The notes under the pieces were generated by a model that saw only the letters and a program-made list of their open reading frames with translations, was not told the DNA's origin and did no database searches. This document shows, in pieces, positions 31,913-34,035 of a stretch of DNA of 34,035 nt; positions within the stretch are counted from its first letter, which is position 1; every line of letters starts with the position of its first letter. Made by a program: the position numbers and the translations under genes. The stretch comes from an uncultured bacterium (GTDB lineage: Bacteria > Bacillota > Clostridia > UBA1381): NCBI GenBank assembly GCA_905215805.1, contig CAJMRL010000025.1, positions 1-34,035 of the forward strand, written 5' to 3'.

Positions 31913-33985
31913 ATGGCAACAAGTCATAAAAGCAAAGGTGTAGTGGTAGAGTATAATCCATACAGTCAGAGGATACGCTTTTTTTATGACGGCAAAGAAA
32001 GTATCAAAAGTCGGAAATTAGCGGATGAAAAAGATTTTTTTCTTCAGGCGAGGATGGATGAGGTCATTGAACTACTTTTAAAAGCATATGCTGTTCAAAA
32101 AAAAGAGTTAAATATTACATTCAATGGCATCACAGAGGATTTTTATGAATTTCAAGCTGCCTGTGCAGAATATATAGTTAAATATAACGATAGACGCAAA
32201 ATAACGGTGACACTCGGAGAAAGGATGCCGTCTCCAATTGATCAGAAAAAGAAAATAGACGAAGTCTTCAACACGCTCAAAAAAGAGTTGATAGACGGAT
32301 TAAAGGGCCCCGAAAAAACAAAGTGTGAGGGATATATACAAAAGTATAAGGATGCATCAAGCAGCGAGATCAAAATAATAGTTTTTGGTATTTTTAACTC
32401 CGGAAAATCCGCGCTGATCAATGCTGTTTTGGGATACAAAATACTGCCAACCGAAAATACCGATAAGACGAAAATCTGGACCGAGATTCGTAGCGGCAAA
32501 CCGAGACTTGAGATTATGGTCAATAATAATTCCGGCGCTTCAGACGTATTAAGCTATAACGTGGAAAAAAGCGAAGGTGATTATAAATTGCGCCGGAACC
32601 AAACAGAAAATATCCGGCAGGATAATAATGATTTTAAAGCAGTGACTAAATTGTTAGAAGAAGTTGGCAAAGGACAAGACTTCAGCGATGTTATTTATAG
32701 AGCGCTTGATGTATTAACTGATGAAAACAAAAACAAGAGGATAATCCAATCCGTAAAAGTGTGGGTTCCGTTTGACAGGACTACGGTCAATAAAAATCTT
32801 GTTTTTATTGATCTTCCCGGAAAAGGCAGTATGGATAAACAATCTGGAAAAGATTTTATAAATAATATCCGGAACAGCAGCATCTCAATACCATTGATCG
32901 TTCTTGGAAGCGATGCGGTAGCAGGTAAAAATGATATTTCGTTATTATTAGAGGAATATGGCGCTGATATAGATAATTCAAGAAAAGTATATATCATAAA
33001 TAAAGCAGATACCTTGCAGAAGCTTGAAGAGATAAACACAATTAAAGAGGATTTCCAATTGAACTTCAAATCGCAGTATATGATGACGTCTGCTCTTATG
33101 GGTTTGGAGGCGAAATTACAAAAAAACGGGGACGAGGATAACAAGAAATTGTACAAGGACAACTCAAAATATTTTTCTGAGAATAAAGATGAAATGAAAA
33201 AAGCTTATAATGAAGATGAAATACGGAATTATATATCTTTGTATCAGCTGTACAAGCATAACAACATATGGGATCCGAGCATCGACGAACAATGCAAGCA
33301 GTACAAACGCAAGCACAATAACACCGAAGATAAAATATATGTAAACAGCGGCATTTTTGCGGTGGAAAAAATGCTAAATAAGTTTGCTGAGATTTATGCG
33401 GCATGCTATAAATGCCAAAAGGCTGAGGAATATGTTTTAGAGCTTGCCGACAAGGTAAAGACTTTTCTGGAAGAAAATAAAGAGAAAATACAGTCTAATA
33501 TTGACAGCAACGAAAAGGACAAAGAACGGGCGCTTAATGAGCTAATGAAAAAATTAGGGGATTTTATATCGCCGAACGTCAAAAAACAGCGTAATATAAA
33601 ACTTCAAATTGACGTTCGGGTAAAAAACTTATCTGACAGCAATGGAAGCGAAATAACTCAATTAAGCAAAACTTTAAAATCATATAAAAGAAAAAACGTG
33701 AATAGTGTCAATTCTAAAATAGAAAATATAGAGATGAAATTGAATAGACTACTGGATAGTGCAATAAAGCAAATGAAAGAACAAGCATATGATTTTTACG
33801 AGGCATGCCTTGAAAATGAAATATGGAGTTACGTAGATAAGAATGAGGAGTTTTCTGAACAAGTTAAAGCAGTATGCAGAAACGCGTGTATAATGAAAAA
33901 AGATATAAAAATCCCGAGGGTAAAGAAGGGGAATATATTTGATACGATAAAAAGATTTTTAGGAGGAAGTGATGAGGTTGAGTAG
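31913..33985 (+). CDS. dynamin-like GTPase
   Basis: The 690-aa protein has an N-terminal ~105-residue alpha/beta region I do not recognise, then a dynamin-type G domain: G1 GIFNSGKS (159-166), a Thr-rich switch LPTENTDKT, G3 DLPG (300-303) and G4 NKAD (363-366). From about 490 to 640 the sequence is charged and helical, probably the coiled-coil stalk, ending in an amphipathic tail (NIFDTIKRFLGG). No signal peptide. SD AAGGAGG lies 7 bases before ATG. Bacterial dynamins remodel or protect membranes, and some act in phage defence; which applies here is unknown. It overlaps the next gene by 14 bases, so a two-gene unit is likely. A promoter in front is lacking in this orientation. Confidence 0.88.
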   Translation: MATSHKSKGVVVEYNPYSQRIRFFYDGKESIKSRKLADEKDFFLQARMDEVIELLLKAYAVQKKELNITFNGITEDFYEFQAACAEYIVKYNDRRKITVTLGERMPSPIDQKKKIDEVFNTLKKELIDGLKGPEKTKCEGYIQKYKDASSSEIKIIVFGIFNSGKSALINAVLGYKILPTENTDKTKIWTEIRSGKPRLEIMVNNNSGASDVLSYNVEKSEGDYKLRRNQTENIRQDNNDFKAVTKLLEEVGKGQDFSDVIYRALDVLTDENKNKRIIQSVKVWVPFDRTTVNKNLVFIDLPGKGSMDKQSGKDFINNIRNSSISIPLIVLGSDAVAGKNDISLLLEEYGADIDNSRKVYIINKADTLQKLEEINTIKEDFQLNFKSQYMMTSALMGLEAKLQKNGDEDNKKLYKDNSKYFSENKDEMKKAYNEDEIRNYISLYQLYKHNNIWDPSIDEQCKQYKRKHNNTEDKIYVNSGIFAVEKMLNKFAEIYAACYKCQKAEEYVLELADKVKTFLEENKEKIQSNIDSNEKDKERALNELMKKLGDFISPNVKKQRNIKLQIDVRVKNLSDSNGSEITQLSKTLKSYKRKNVNSVNSKIENIEMKLNRLLDSAIKQMKEQAYDFYEACLENEIWSYVDKNEEFSEQVKAVCRNACIMKKDIKIPRVKKGNIFDTIKRFLGGSDEVE

Positions 33986-34035
33986 TGGTAGAATAAAAAA
34001 CGTACAGGTTAAAGCTTTCGCAAAATCAGCATATG
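33972..34035 (+). CDS. partial gene downstream of the GTPase, cut by the window edge
   Basis: ATG 33972 has AGGAGG 5 bases upstream and overlaps the GTPase stop region by 14 bases in another frame. The 21 visible codons (MRLSSGRIKNVQVKAFAKSA...) stay open to the end. Bacterial dynamin-like proteins often occur in tandem, so a second GTPase or partner is possible, but the visible part does not identify it. Confidence 0.6.
   Translation, partial: MRLSSGRIKNVQVKAFAKSAY

Noticed and set aside
1..34035. CRISPR array
   Set aside because: No regularly spaced direct repeats with unique spacers were seen, and no cas-like genes are present.

Overview
The window looks like a chromosome segment of a low-GC, anaerobic, spore-forming-lineage Firmicute (class Clostridia). 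The basis is the AT-rich intergenic DNA, the Rex repressor with a clostridial-type operator, a CwlD-type amidase, a glycyl-radical (class III) ribonucleotide reductase activase, the paired M16 peptidases, and many near-consensus sigma-A promoters. A very large secreted pectin-degrading protein with pectinesterase, rhamnogalacturonan acetylesterase and SLH-like modules suggests a gut or rumen plant-fibre degrader. A Monoglobus-like or Ruminococcus-like organism is my guess only; no taxonomic marker is present.

Left part (1-12.1 kb, mostly conserved housekeeping). There is a tRNA-Arg(CCG) with promoter and terminator, then a short transposase relic. Next comes a Rex-autoregulated cluster on the + strand: rex, a P-loop NTPase fused to an Asp23/Gls24 domain, uvrB, a small unknown gene and uvrA, ended by a terminator. 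A cwlD-like amidase follows, then a serC-serA serine biosynthesis operon with its own promoter and terminator, then a MocR-type regulator (GntR HTH plus aminotransferase-like domain).

Pectin region (12.1-18.3 kb). An intergenic region carrying several copies of a TATACA/T-run motif and a perfect 16-bp inverted repeat leads into two overlapping ORFs. They read as one ~2016-aa secreted enzyme split by a one-base frame change at an A7 tract: N-terminal signal peptide and pectinesterase, C-terminal SGNH rhamnogalacturonan acetylesterase, binding-type module and SLH-like repeats.

Middle (18.3-25.3 kb). On the - strand are a catalytic and a non-catalytic M16 peptidase (YfmH/YfmF type) and an NrdG-type radical-SAM activase. 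On the + strand are a 52-aa acidic peptide, a methylglyoxal-synthase-fold protein that has lost its catalytic residues, and a GNAT acetyltransferase. A - strand pair follows: Zn-macrodomain ADP-ribosyl hydrolase and class M sirtuin (reversible protein ADP-ribosylation).

Accessory cassette (25.4-30.3 kb). A MarR regulator with a perfect 20-bp palindrome at its promoter heads marR - nitroreductase - SPL-like radical SAM - MFS transporter - mutM. GC content rises to about 50% in the distal genes, and an adenylation-domain pseudogene lies at its end. An operator-like 24-bp repeat flanks this cassette, once upstream of marR and once upstream of an hxlR regulator.

Right end (30.4-34.0 kb). Two tRNA-Ser genes (UGA, GCU) and terminators are followed by a small serine recombinase. 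Behind it lies a ~130-bp segment bounded by inverted repeats that holds a near-consensus promoter pointing AWAY from the next gene, a 690-aa dynamin-like GTPase. That GTPase is followed by a partial gene. I read this as a candidate phase-variable switch, currently drawn in the OFF orientation, and it is the most interesting thing in the window.
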